64,000 nucleotides of DNA, taken from contig BLSF01000026.1 in NCBI GenBank assembly GCA_012862575.1, positions 324,657 to 388,656 of the forward strand. Reading direction: 5' to 3'. Below the pieces are notes generated by a model. It was not told where the DNA came from and searched no databases. It worked only from the letters and a program-made list of their open reading frames with translations. Each line of letters begins with the position of its first letter. The stretch's first letter is position 1. The position numbers and the translations under genes are program-made. Below, piece by piece: positions 43,307-54,151 of this stretch. Source of the stretch: Parietichytrium sp. I65-24A. Its lineage: Eukaryota; Sar; Bigyra; Thraustochytrida; Thraustochytriidae.

Positions 43307-46300
43307 ATGCAAGAGGCGCTGGAAAGAAGCGTTCGCGAATGCCTCAGTGCAACGAAGGAGGTGAGTTAGTGGGCGCGCGGCGGTTGGGGTAGAGAGAACG
43401 CGCTGCTGCAATGGGTGAAGAGGTCGTCGAAAAGTTGAATTGAGTGCTGTGACCGACAAACTGAAACGCCGAATGACTGGATGGATGGGTGAACTAATAA
43501 TCGATGGTTGGTGAATTCGCTCAGGTGCGCGAGAATGCAGAGAGGAATCTGCGTCAATGGGAAGAAAGTGACGGGTTTGCATCAGCTCTGCTCTCTGTGG
43601 CGAGTGACGATGGGCGCTTGGAGCTGGATGCTAGAACGGGAGCGGCCATCCAGCTGCGCCAGGTACTGAGCAGGCAGTGGAAGCGTCTGAGTCCTGGACG
43701 CGAAGGCTGGAAGGGCATATCCGACGCTGAAAAGGCGGCTTTAAAAGAACGGCTCTTGGCAGCTTCAGTGAACGAACCTCGCAGAAAGGTGGCTGTCAAT
43801 CTTCACTTGGCCGTGGCACAGGTTGCGAAAGCTGACTGGCCGCAGAAATGGCCCGAGTTGGTGCCTTCATTGTGCAAAGTAATTGCAGATGCTCAGGCGG
43901 GAGATAACCTTGCCGTAGGGAGACTGGCCATGCACACCCTGGTAACAGTGCTCAAGGAGCTGAAGAGCAAACAGCTGCCTGTATACAAGCTACATTTTGC
44001 CAACACAGCCAAAGAGGTCTTCGAGGGACTCTTTCAAATTTGGAAATCCCAGGTCACTGAGCTCTTGAAAAATCTCTCTCCGGCTCTTCAGCCTGGACAA
44101 AGGCAGCTGGAGGAGCTCCTGAGGGCCGATTTTGTTCTTGCCGGCAGCAAAGCCCTCAAGATCTTGACTATCTACGGATATACTCAAGAAACGTTTGGGG
44201 CGCAGCCGTTTCCAGGAAAATATCTCGAGGATATCTGCTCCTCAAATTTGGAAGTCAGGCTCACTGCCCTCACAAAAGAATGCGCGCAATGGAGTTGGGT
44301 CCGCGAAGTAGACGCCAGGATAGCCAAAGAAAAGTACTCAGATGTAATGCCTTTGTCTTACCTGCTTACTCGGATTTGCCGCCAACTTTACCAGACGGTG
44401 TCGGAGACTCAAAAGACAAAATCGCTCGCGTTTCTGCCCATGCTGAACTCGTTTCTGGAGAAAATGTACAACGCAAGCATCTACTTTATGCGAGCTCGAC
44501 CGAGCGTAGTAAATCAAGTCGACGCTGGAGAGAGCGGGTTCGATGAAAAGCTAGGAATTCTTGCCGTCACCTTTCTTGCGAGCGTGCTCAGTTGCAACGA
44601 GTACAAATCTTCGGGCCAGGTGCATCAAGGCAAATTGATCACTGCGCAGGGGGATGTCCGGCTATTGGACGGTGATAAAATGATTGAGCATGCAGACCAG
44701 CTCGTAACCATTTTTTTTGACAAGTCACGAATCTCGACGCTAATGCAAAATATCCTTACCAGAGGAGTCGTATTCAGCCAAGCCGACCTTGAGGCCTGGG
44801 AAGAGGACCCAGAGGCCTTTGCGACAAATGAAGAAGTTTTGCCCGCTTCTATCGCATTCCGGTCCGCTTGCGAGGATTTATTGACCAGCCTTTTTGACCG
44901 ATTTCAAGTCACTTCGTGCTCGGGCTTCATCGAGATCATGCAGGAGGCCGAAAAGGCAACCCACGTCCAGGACCAGGTAACCTCCTTGGGAATCTCTCCA
45001 AGCAATGCCCTTCGCGAATCATGCATGCTTGCGATCGGGCTTTGCTATTACTACATCAATGACCAAATCCAGCTAGACCCATATATGCGTGACACCGTGC
45101 TCCCAATTCTTGGCACAAATGGGCCTGCCCACAACGAGCGGGAACTCAGCATACTAAGACGGAGAGCACTGTGGCTCTTGAGCTGCGTGCCGACAGGTAG
45201 CAACCCAGACTTTCAAACTTCTCTTTACGACTACCTCGTGGGGTTGATAGAAAGCGACCAAGTCGACATTGTTGTTCGTCTCACCGCTCCGACGGCTTTC
45301 TTAGCCATGCTGAACTCTTGGGAATTCACCTTGAGTACGTTTTTGCCATTTCAGAAAAGAGCCATCCGAGCTCTGCTTCAATTGAGCCAGCAGTGCGAGA
45401 CCAGCGAAGCGCGCCTCAAGCTCTTGAAAGTTCTCGTAGAGCTCACGAGCAGGCTGGACGGCCACATCTTGGAAAGCCTGGACGAGCTTTTGGGCCCAAT
45501 GAATGGGCTCTGGGCACAGTCGGAGGGTTCAGAGTGGAGCTTGTGGAGAATCGAAGTATTTGAACTATTCAAGGCGATTGTGGAAAGTGTTGCTGATTGT
45601 GAGGAGATCAGCAAAGAAGCCAAAGGTGCGGCCGTTTCTCAGCTCTCTGAGATTCTGCTTCCGCTCATTCAAACGTGTACATCGAGGGACTATGTGGAGT
45701 TCATCTCGCTCTGCGAACCCTCTGCCCAGTTGTGGTGTGCTATAATGAAGTGTACGGATCGGTACACGGAGAAAATGCACGTCTTGATGCGCAATTTCTT
45801 GGTCATTTATCAAAACTGCGACAGTGCGCTTCTTTCCGTCCTCATGGACACGTTGGAGGCTTATGTTATGTTTGACGCAGACAGCCTGCTTCGGGACCAC
45901 GGATCCGCTCAGGTAGTCCCATTTTTCGAGCAGATCGTATTGCGTGACGCCATTCACGTCCGTGAGGAGCTCCGACTGCTCCGACTGTTAGAGCTGTTGA
46001 TTCGCTCCAAGTCAAGATTTGTGCTTGAATTGTTCGCGCCGCTTCTAAATCAGATGAAAGAATCCTGCCTCATGGGCAAGTCGAGTGATGAGGCTCTTCA
46101 AACTGCTTATCTATCAGTGCTAGCACGAGTATTTATTGAATTTGGATCTGCTCAGGCAGTGCAAATGTTTGGACCAGGAGAGGTCATCCTGAAACTTATC
46201 GACGCCTGGATGGCAAACTACTCGAAAATCGGAACCACGCCACTGGGCGTTTGGAGGAAGAAGTTGTGGGTTCTTACATTGTGCCAGCAGCTCGCCGACT

Positions 46301-46641
46301 CGCTGGTACAAGACCAGGATATCTTTCGAGCACGATTTGGTACGATAGTCAATTTGTGGTCCGATGTATTTTCGGAGCTGAGGACTGCCGAGCAGCGCGA
46401 GGTGGCCGAGGTCAGACTACTTGAAGCGCAAGAACCGGAGGGCGAGCGTGACACCAAATATTACTCCACAAGGCGCCTCCTTTTTGCCGCGGACCCAGTG
46501 CATACATCTGATTTGCACGTCTTGCTCAAGGACACCATCACTCAATGCGCGTCACGAACTCCGCAGGGGTTGCTACAAACTCTCGTAGACTCCGACCCCA
46601 GCATCTCAGCCCTGCTTCGCAATGAGGGCCTCTACAACTGA
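43307..46641 (+). CDS. IPO11: Importin-11 (karyopherin-beta family)
   Basis: Exon 1 (43307-43360) encodes 18 residues, MQEALERSVRECLSATKE. A 164-bp phase-0 intron (GTGAGT...CGCTCAG) joins it to 43525-46641, for 1056 residues in total. The importin-beta N-terminal domain is clear: RENAERNLRQWEESDGF, then AAIQLRQVLSRQWKRLSP, then NEPRRKVAVNLHLAVAQVAK and DWPQKWPELVPSL. These match the order and spacing of animal IPO11 (ANxLKNxIxxYWR, NEPxxQIA, DxPRQWPEL). The rest is HEAT-repeat solenoid, ending RNEGLYN. IPO11 carries cargo such as UBE2E enzymes and PTEN into the nucleus in animals, releasing it with RanGTP. A short first exon with the start codon is common in this window. Confidence 0.9.
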
Positions 46642-46838
46642 GCCTCTTTTCAACCCATCCAATGGTTTGGGTTTTGGGTTCTGGGTTGTTTCGTTTTTCC
46701 TAACTTGGGAATACCCAACCTCAAGAACCACTTGACCGAACGAATACGAAACGAGCTGTTTTGGGGGAAAACATAAAGTATTGTTCTTTGGAGGATTTAC
46801 AAGACTCGGCCATACTTCTGAGAACCCGAGAACCCGAA

Positions 46839-46839
46839 N
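46839..46839. other. Ambiguous base (n)
   Basis: The only undetermined base noted in the window, 16 bases before the start codon of the P-loop gene. It does not affect the reading frame chosen, but upstream sequence and start site should be read with care. Confidence 0.98.
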
Positions 46840-46854
46840 AGTTTTGACCGGGAG

Positions 46855-48741
46855 ATGGAGGAGAGTCGGCACCAAGAATTCAGAGAAATCTGCCACCATG
46901 TGAAAGCTTATCGGATCAGCACCGCGTACTCCAAGAGCGGTTTGAAAGACGTGTTGCGCCAGAATACTGCCGAGATCTTCTTCCCTGTTCCAGTGCCATC
47001 TCTTGCATCTGCAATAGCAGGCGATGCGATGAACGTTGGAATTGGCGGTGGCAACTCGACGAAAGCGACACATGACAATGACATCGCGAGTATCGTCTAC
47101 GTGGAAAATCAGGAACCAAAGAGAGACATAGACTCTGACAAGCTACCAGTGGCAGACGTGGTCCCGGAAGGCTGGTACTTTTTCCGCCAAACACCGCAGG
47201 CAGGTGGATGGCATGGCACCGACTTCAAAAAGCTGATCTCCATTTGCATGCAAGGCGATTATACCACCAGGAGGACCACAATTGATTTTGCCGAGATCGA
47301 TATGACCGAATCTGAGCGAAACTTTTGTGTCAATCTCGCCTCCAAGTTGAGCAAAGTCGATGGCGAGTTTCTAATGGCGAATAGTAAAACTGGAGCCATT
47401 CCGCCAAATCTCGCGGGTATTGGGGTCACGACAAGCCGTCATGATGCCACACGCACCAAGTGGCACTACAGGTACGAGATCGAGTTCTTTGACAGGGAGA
47501 TTTATGAGAAGTTGTGGCGCATGAGTCGGAACGACCAAAACGCCATGGTGGAAAGGACGAAACGGTCATCCGGAAAGCTCGCCACGCTCCGTTGGCAAAA
47601 CTTCCGCATCCAGTCTCACGTACGAGCTGATTTGCTTTTTTCCAAGAACTCGAACAGCAATGAATCCAACCAGTACTACGAAGGCTGGTTCAGACCCGTT
47701 TACAAAGAAGAAGGAAGCAACTACCTCAATATCCCGATCACCTTATACGGTCCGAAAGGCGCGGGCAAGTCGTCTGTGATGGGCACCTGGAACGTTGCTG
47801 GCAGGGATAGCACTTATACTTATTTGAGCAGCAGTGCAATCACGTACAACAATCGGGTCGAGCGAGACACAGGACGAACCGAACCTGCAGACATGATCAT
47901 CAACGGGTTTCTATTCCGTGCCAACGACAAAGAAGGACATAAAGTCCCCGAATCCTTCCTCGAACCGATTGAATCTTGTGATGCGGGACGAATAATTCTC
48001 GAGGAAGCCGCGCCTGTTCAAGCACTCGATGAGCTTCACAGGTACGGCAAGTGGCCAGAGGGCGTTCTCGTGCTGGTGCTAGATGCAACAGAGGTACGAA
48101 ATTACAAGATAGACTTCGATGATCTTTTTGAGAAGCTGAAAGATGCCGAGACACTTGCTGAAGAAGCGCAAATTTTGTTCGATAACGCAGACGAGACGGC
48201 GAAGCGCACGAAGGCAGCTAAAGATGAGCAAGCAGCCAGTGACCTTGAGAAGAAAGTGAAGATGATGGAGGCGGACGTCGACAATTGTAGAAAAGCCTTG
48301 AAAGCCCTTGAAGATGATTATTCGTGGAAGGCATTACTCGGCGAGCGTTTAAAAGATGATGCCGGGAAGATTTATGGCAGATACCCTCCTGCTGGCTGTG
48401 TTCTGGCCAAGTCCAATTTGCTCGACACCGACTCTCCTTCAAACTCGCGAGAGATTGCAAAAGAGTTGGTGAAGTTCGTGCAAGAACATTTCGAAATAGC
48501 AAATGTGACACACTGCCCCACCTTCGATCGGCTTAGTGAGGAGAGGAGAAAAGAGCTTCTCAATGACCCAATTGGGAGTGAGCGTCGGCTGGCCTTCAAG
48601 CGTAACGAATGGGACCCAGTTGTGCTCGGGTCGCTGAAGGCGTTGGAGTGTTTCTTCGATAAGCTTCTTGGTATGGAAAGCCTGATGTCCGAGGATTACC
48701 TCGGAAAGGAGAGTATGCCTTATACGTGCGAGATTCAATGA
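46855..48741 (+). CDS. Unclassified P-loop NTPase with coiled-coil insertion
   Basis: One exon of 628 residues. The N-terminal about 290 residues form a mixed alpha/beta region with no recognised domain (GWYFFRQTPQAGGWHGTDF, then KWHYRYEIEFFDREIYEKLW). A strand followed by LYGPKGAGKSSVMGTW (residues about 297-312) is a clear Walker A loop. A Thr/Ser-rich segment (DSTYTYLSSSAIT) could be switch I. RIILEEAAPVQALDEL and EGVLVLVLDATEV follow; the latter is a hydrophobic strand ending in Asp, as in GTPase beta4. No NKxD specificity motif is obvious. A highly charged coiled coil lies at about residues 418-495, followed by a C-terminal helical part. The layout recalls septin/AIG1/IFI44-like GTPases, but no family is assigned. 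Spacing to the next plus-strand gene is 173 bp. Confidence 0.8.
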   Translation: MEESRHQEFREICHHVKAYRISTAYSKSGLKDVLRQNTAEIFFPVPVPSLASAIAGDAMNVGIGGGNSTKATHDNDIASIVYVENQEPKRDIDSDKLPVADVVPEGWYFFRQTPQAGGWHGTDFKKLISICMQGDYTTRRTTIDFAEIDMTESERNFCVNLASKLSKVDGEFLMANSKTGAIPPNLAGIGVTTSRHDATRTKWHYRYEIEFFDREIYEKLWRMSRNDQNAMVERTKRSSGKLATLRWQNFRIQSHVRADLLFSKNSNSNESNQYYEGWFRPVYKEEGSNYLNIPITLYGPKGAGKSSVMGTWNVAGRDSTYTYLSSSAITYNNRVERDTGRTEPADMIINGFLFRANDKEGHKVPESFLEPIESCDAGRIILEEAAPVQALDELHRYGKWPEGVLVLVLDATEVRNYKIDFDDLFEKLKDAETLAEEAQILFDNADETAKRTKAAKDEQAASDLEKKVKMMEADVDNCRKALKALEDDYSWKALLGERLKDDAGKIYGRYPPAGCVLAKSNLLDTDSPSNSREIAKELVKFVQEHFEIANVTHCPTFDRLSEERRKELLNDPIGSERRLAFKRNEWDPVVLGSLKALECFFDKLLGMESLMSEDYLGKESMPYTCEIQ

Positions 48742-48914
48742 CTTTTAAGAGCCTTCTTGTTCTTGAGCAAGATCAATCAATTGAAATTGAAACAAATTCA
48801 GAATGAAGTTCATGTTGACAGTTAGAATTTCCAACAGTGTGGCACCATGACGAGCACGCGTTTTGTTTTCAGTCAAGAGTCGAAAGATGGCGGACGGTGC
48901 GCGATTCGCTGTCG

Positions 48915-49580
48915 ATGGCGACGAAGGCGCAGGCAGCTGTCTCGCTGCGCCGCGAGCTGACGAAGAACGAGAGGTCGGCCATCAACAAACTCCATGGGTT
49001 CATCTTCAAGACCAGTGTCAAGAAGAAGACACCTCCCGCCGAGAGTCTTGAAAACGCGAGGAAAGTGTTCGATTACCTTGCCTCCGAGGTCTTCTTTGTT
49101 TCAAGTCGTGAGAACAGCAGCCCCAGCGGCAGGATCTCGCGTCTCCTGGCCGTCCTGAAGGATTACATGGAGTTCATGATTGGTGACGCTGGAATGGCGG
49201 AGAGTCATGTGAAGGAGCACAAGGCTTCGATTCGCAAGTTTATCAAGCTATCGTTTACGCCGTATTTGCGGAGGGGCATTGAGGATATATGCAAAGCAGC
49301 CTTCGAGAGCCCGGAGATTCCGGCGAGAGAGGTATATCGCATTGTCCCAACCCTGATGCTCCATTGGCAGGTCCTCGCCGTGCCCCAGGTTTGTTTTCGC
49401 CTCTAAAGCTTCCTGGCACACTCGCGCAATTGTTCGGGATTGAAGCAGATCCACCGACTTCTCGGAGATCCTGCCTTGAGAGAGTACATTATTTATTTCG
49501 GCAAGAGCCTTGCCACCTGGATTGGCAAGATTGTCGAACAGAGGATAGCCAAAGTCCATGTGATAATCTGCGAAAGCTAG
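48915..49580 (+). CDS. Helical protein of unknown function (two exons)
   Basis: Exons 48915-49388 and 49446-49580 join in phase 0 to 202 residues. The intron is 57 bp with donor GTTTGT. An acceptor three bases later (exon from 49449) would drop one Gln. Exon 1 encodes amphipathic helices (SLENARKVFDYLASEVFFV, SGRISRLLAVLKDYMEFMIG, VKEHKASIRKFIKLSF) and exon 2 continues as QIHRLLGDPALREYIIYF and KSLATWIGKIVEQRIA. No transmembrane segment, signal peptide or known motif is seen; a small all-alpha cytosolic protein is likely. An antisense open frame crosses this intron (49248-49658) but is judged a shadow. Exon 2 rests on its protein-like sequence and matching phase. Confidence 0.65.
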
Positions 49581-50822
49581 GATTCGCCCGTGACGGAGAG
49601 CATTAGAGCAAGACTCGCACATGAACACGTCCTGCCGATTCTCAGAAACTGAAGACAATGTTTGTCACAATTTTCACTCGCGCCGCAAAACCGACATGGA
49701 TATCCGAGACCAAGCCTTCGTTTCCCGAGTCCAATAACGTCCATCGCACATTTTCGCACATTTCCATCACACCATCATCCTACTCATCCTACTCGAAACA
49801 CAGAGAACAAAGAAGTGATCCCTTGGAGCCGACTTACCCGACTTACCCGAGTTCATGTTTGTCTCACAGTCAAAAGAGACTTGGAATCCCTCCGCCAAGA
49901 AGCTCGCGTCAGTGACTTGAACCAGACACACCTTGGCGTGGCCGTGTTCCACCACTTTGCTGGCAAGTTCTCTCACCTTAACGCACCACCACTTTGCTGG
50001 CAAGCCTTAGTTCTCTCACCTTAACCTACCTTAAAGAAAGAGTGCATCGGTTTCTTTCAAGGCAATTTTTCCTGTGGACTCTGATGGTCCCCGCTCCGCT
50101 TGGACCCGCTTACATCCGCTTGGCCGTTTATCGCTCACGCATCAAGATTGCTTCGTATCGCAACCGCGTAGCCAAACCAAATCCCCGCCAAACCCAAAAG
50201 ACAAGTTAGCTTGCGAAACCCCACGGACCCCAGGGTCTGAGGAGCGTGGAAGCTTGCCAAGGACATAAGGTGCCTGCCATTGCGATACGTCTTGTCGAGT
50301 GCATCCGCATCCGCGTTCGTCCGTTTTTGTGAAATCTCATGAACCAAACTTCTTTTTGATTTCTTCTTTGACTGACTGACTCAGTCAGACGAACTGATTA
50401 ATTGACTGTGAAGGTTGAAGGTTGTGATGAATTGACTTTCTCTGTGCTGTCTCCTTCCATCAGACGCCTACTTGGAGTCCCAACATGCTCCTATTCATAT
50501 CCACGAAGAGTCTAAGTAGCCTACACAATCCATTCGACAGCATTCGACGTGATCTCTCCCGTCTCTAAGCTGCAGCGCGAATCCCACCGGACCCACACCA
50601 AGTTCCTCGCTAATAAACAGTTGATGTCACTAGTGCTGGTATTAGCCGCACCGTGAGTAGACGCCGCCACCCACGGCAAGGCAGGCAGCAGGAGGTCTTG
50701 CAATACGCTGCAAAAGCAACCGTCCCAATCGTCCCAATCGTCCCAGGCGTCCCCGCGTACCCGGTCCCAGCGTGCCTCAGTTTGTTGAGGTTGTCCAGTG
50801 TAGAGAGGGAGCAGGAGCGAAG
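49581..50822. other. Spacer without recognisable gene
   Basis: Contains two copies of CACCACTTTGCTGGCAAG (about 49950-50004) with TTCTCTCACCTTAAC repeats around them, TGACTGACTGACTCAGTCAG near 50370-50389 and GTCCCAATC/GTCCCAGGC repeats near 50722-50750. No gene is seen. Confidence 0.55.
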
Positions 50823-52786
50823 ATGCAGCACGGAGAGAGCCTGCGCAGGGCGTCGAAGGGCGGGTCAGATGGCGGCTGGAACTACAAGTCCCTTGGCCAA
50901 GCCTCTTCCTCTTCAATGCTGTCGTCGAAGAAGGGCAAGAAGAAGAACGAAGGAATGCTCGGCGGCGTACGCGTGCCAGTGGTGGTGGCGCTCGTGGTGG
51001 GAGGCGTAGTGGTGTGGAGAATGCTCAGCGCGGCGAGACCTGCGACGCCAGCCGCAGCAATATCGGAGAACTCGGCGGTGAAGACGGTGATGTGGAATGG
51101 CAAACGCGAGAATGAGGCTTTGGAGTTTGATTCTGGCGACGACAATGAGTTCGATGGGTTCCAGGACCGCCGCGTGGACTTTGGCCAGGACGCGGAGGAG
51201 GAGGATTCTTTGGAGGAGATGCAGGCTTCCGAAGCAGAGGAGGCCAAAGAGTCCGAGAACACACCGTCTGAATACGACGAAGTCGAGAACGATGTGGTGG
51301 CGACCGGCTCGCGGTCAGTCGGCAAAGCGATTGTGGAGGCGGAGAGCGACGACGACTATCGCCCGAATGAGGATCGCACCGAGACAGACACAAGGCAGGT
51401 TGTGACTTCGCTGCGCAGCAGTAGCAGCACCACCCGCCAGGCGCCTATCGGAGTGTACGTCCCAGCGCCGCAGCTTTCTCCTCGCGTGCCAAAGACGTTT
51501 GCATACTTTCGAGGGACCTGCACGTACCTTTGCAAGTCCCTCATCAAGGCAGGCTTTAAGCTTTTGCCTGGCATGACGGCGCCGGCCCATCCAGAATTTG
51601 TTCTCATCAGCTACAAGAGTCTCAACAAGTACAGCAACTTGAGACACTCCATTCTCAACCAAATTGGGCTGGGCTCAAGCTGTATCGGCGGAGGCAAGGG
51701 CAAGCAGCTCAGCTGCAAGGAGGATTTTGCAAAGGCTTACGGTTGCGAGTACAAGGACCTTGGGGTGCAGCCAGAGCAGTGGAATCTCAAATACACTACT
51801 TCGTGCAAGGTAAGTTTTCTGCGTAGCGAGTCATCTGCACAGTCGTTTAGTCTGTCAAAAGAGGATTTCCTAGTTGCGTTTTTTGTCTTGTTTTGTTCTT
51901 GGCGTTGAACTGACAATCTCGTTCCCGTCCACAGGAATTTTTCGACATCGCCATGTTGCCCGAGAATTTGGAGCAAATCTGGATCGTCAAGCCTGGCGGC
52001 TCTTTCCACGGAAGCGGCATCAAGCTATACCATGGTACTGAACAGCTCAAGGCCAAGTACAAGTGCACCGCGCAACTTGCGGATGGTGTGATTGTCCAGC
52101 GCTACGTTTCCAAGCCAGCGCTGTTTTCTGGATACAAGTTCGACTTTCGCACGTACATGCTCATTGCCTCCATGGATCCATTTGTCGTATTCTACCGCGA
52201 TGGGTTTATCCGCCGCTCCGAACACCCATATGACACCTCGGTCTCCAACCTGAACGATGCAAAGAAGCACATTACCAACAGCAGACAGCAGAGTTCTGAG
52301 AATCACTTTTTCAGCTTTGATCAGTTGCAAGAGCGTCTTTCCGAAGAGTCTGGTTTTGCCCCTGACTTTGTCGATAGAGTGATTCGCCCGCATGCAATGC
52401 GTGCAACTAACTTTATCTTCCAGGCAGCTGCGCAGCGCTTCCAGCACCGTCCCGTCAGGCACCAGCTGTTTGCACTTGACTGGATGTTGGACGCAGATGG
52501 CAAATTGCACCTCTTGGAAGCCAATGGTAACCCTCAAATGTCTTCCTACCCAATTCCGGGTATGACTCCTTTAATCTGGACGTCTTTGTACGAGCTAGTG
52601 CACAACATCCAAGTCGAGCCGCAAAGTCTCCCAGCAGATTTTACGGTGCAGGCAAAATACAACTACAAGGGCTGGAAGATGGTTTACAACGAACTGGAAG
52701 CCAACCACCATGGCGCACAATACAATCCTTGCATGTTTAATGCATACAAGGCAAACCGCGACCCTCTCTTCTCATTTGAGAACTGA
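50823..52786 (+). CDS. Signal-anchored tubulin-tyrosine-ligase-like ATP-grasp protein
   Basis: Exons 50823-51809 and 51935-52786 join in phase 0 to 612 residues. A Ser/Lys-rich N-terminus (SSKKGKKKNEG) precedes one hydrophobic helix (VPVVVALVVGGVVVWRML, about residues 49-66). A long acidic linker (EEEDSLEEMQASEAEEAK) follows. The C-terminal half is a TTL domain: FAYFRGTCTYL, the ATP-grasp lysine strand IWIVKPGGSFHGSGIKLY, IVQRYVSKPALFSGYKFDFRTYMLI and HLLEANGNPQMSS with the metal-binding Glu/Asn. TTL enzymes ligate Tyr, Glu or Gly to protein ends or side chains with ATP. By the positive-inside rule the catalytic domain would face the ER/Golgi lumen or outside, unlike cytosolic tubulin ligases. 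The substrate is unknown. Confidence 0.88.
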
Positions 52787-53229
52787 AACCGTACAGTTAG
52801 TTTAAATGTGTCTTTCCTTCCTCGAGAGGCAAATGAATGTATGTGTGCTGCATGCAGCGAGTTGCATGCATATCAGGTGCCGGGACTACTATTCCTCTCT
52901 CTACCTCGCTCCCCTCTAAACTCAAAATAACAAAGACTTGAACAAGATGTAGCTGTTGTGAATCTCATCCCTGAACGTTTTCTACTTTTCCTTTCTTCTG
53001 TTCAGTGAATATTTTTGAATTAAATTGTGCGCATTCCTAGCATCCAAGTCAAGCCGGACACTTGCGTTCGGCCCTGCCAAAAGTGAAAGTAGGAAAGAAG
53101 GAGTGTTTAGAATCAGAAGCACCTGAATGATTTGTACGGATACCTGAGCAACAATGCCCCTTCGTTTACGCGATTGAATGAGCTTTCCATTGTGCTTGCA
53201 TAATTTCTCTGTCAGTCTTGTTGCTGAGA
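52787..53229. other. Convergent spacer, no gene seen
   Basis: About 440 bp between convergent 3' ends, with GCATGCAGCGAGTTGCATGCAT (partial palindromes, 52850-52871) and AT-rich sequence near 53010-53030. Confidence 0.55.
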
Positions 53230-54151
53230 TTACACATTCGTTGGCTGGTGCGCATAATCTGGCGTTTTGTACCCATAGTCTTCGCCACTACCACCGCCAA
53301 TTCCTGATCCGTAGAATCCGCCATCGAGGTCTTCAGAATCCATAGATTTCGCGACGGTGCAGAGGGAGGCAGCGGCAAAGAAGGTGATGATTGACACCAA
53401 GACGGTGCACCAGTAGGCAGGACCCCACCAGAGGACCTGCGGATCAGCGAGAAAGAGAGCATTGTTCTCTTGAACGATAAATGGAAGCGAGCCGCCACCA
53501 TTTAAGCCGAAGGATTGGTACCAGTCGTAGGAGGTTGCTATGGCAAAGGCTGCGCAGGAGAGTGCAGAGGCAACGAAGCAGAGAAGGCCACCGCACTGAG
53601 CAGATTTGGAACCGCCAGGGCCAGGCGCAATCAAGGCGAGAACAGAAGCAATGAAGAGCACGACACAGCAAGCCACGCACAGGCTTTGGATCGCGGTAAT
53701 CTTCGACGGCGTCTGAAAGGAGCCATTCTCCTCCGTGCAAAAGTCGTACTTGCCAATCGCGCTGTAGTAAGGCTCCTGGCACATGGTCGAGTTGAACTCG
53801 GAGAAGTGATTATACTGCGACTGGATATGGCACGTCGTGAACCACCCACACGCCCAGGCTTGGTTGGACGAGCTCAGCACGTACGACCCAGTAGCGGCCG
53901 TGAACGTCGCCCCATGGTACCTGCAGCGAACAAAGTTTACCACAACGTCAGTCCCCATCTTGCAGCAACAGCTTGGTTGCGGCACGACCCTCCTGTCCCA
54001 ACCCGCATCCTCGTTCTCTCCCAACTCACGTAAAGTATCTCGCCCACAGCCAATACGGGCTCACTGTCGCGAAGATCATCATGAAAAACGCAAAGCACAA
54101 ACAGGCACCGCAACCTGCAGTGCCCTTCTTGTGGTTGCTCTCCTCATACAT
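53230..54151 (-). CDS. Claudin/PMP22-like four-transmembrane protein (two exons)
   Basis: Minus-strand exons 54151-54030 and 53920-53230 join (phase 2; GTGAGT...TTCGCTGCAG) to 270 residues. TM1 lies in exon 1 (GACLCFAFFMMIFATVSPYWLW). An extracellular loop across the splice holds WACGWFTTCH, resembling the W-x-GLW-x-C-C loop of claudin/PMP22 proteins, with more Cys later (MCQEPYY, YDFCTE). TM2 (SLCVACCVVLFIASVLAL), TM3 (GGLLCFVASALSCAAFAIA) and TM4 (YWCTVLVSIITFFAAASLC) follow. The cytoplasmic tail is Gly/Tyr/Asp-rich (GGFYGSGIGGGSGEDYGY). Family assignment rests on topology and the first-loop pattern only. A role in membrane organisation or adhesion is plausible. Confidence 0.78.

Noticed and set aside
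49248-49658. Minus-strand open frame of 136 codons overlapping the gene at 48915-49580
   Set aside because: It lies antisense to two exons and an intron that give a coherent helical protein with matching splice phase; its upstream 'zinc finger' continuation would need a 29-bp intron.
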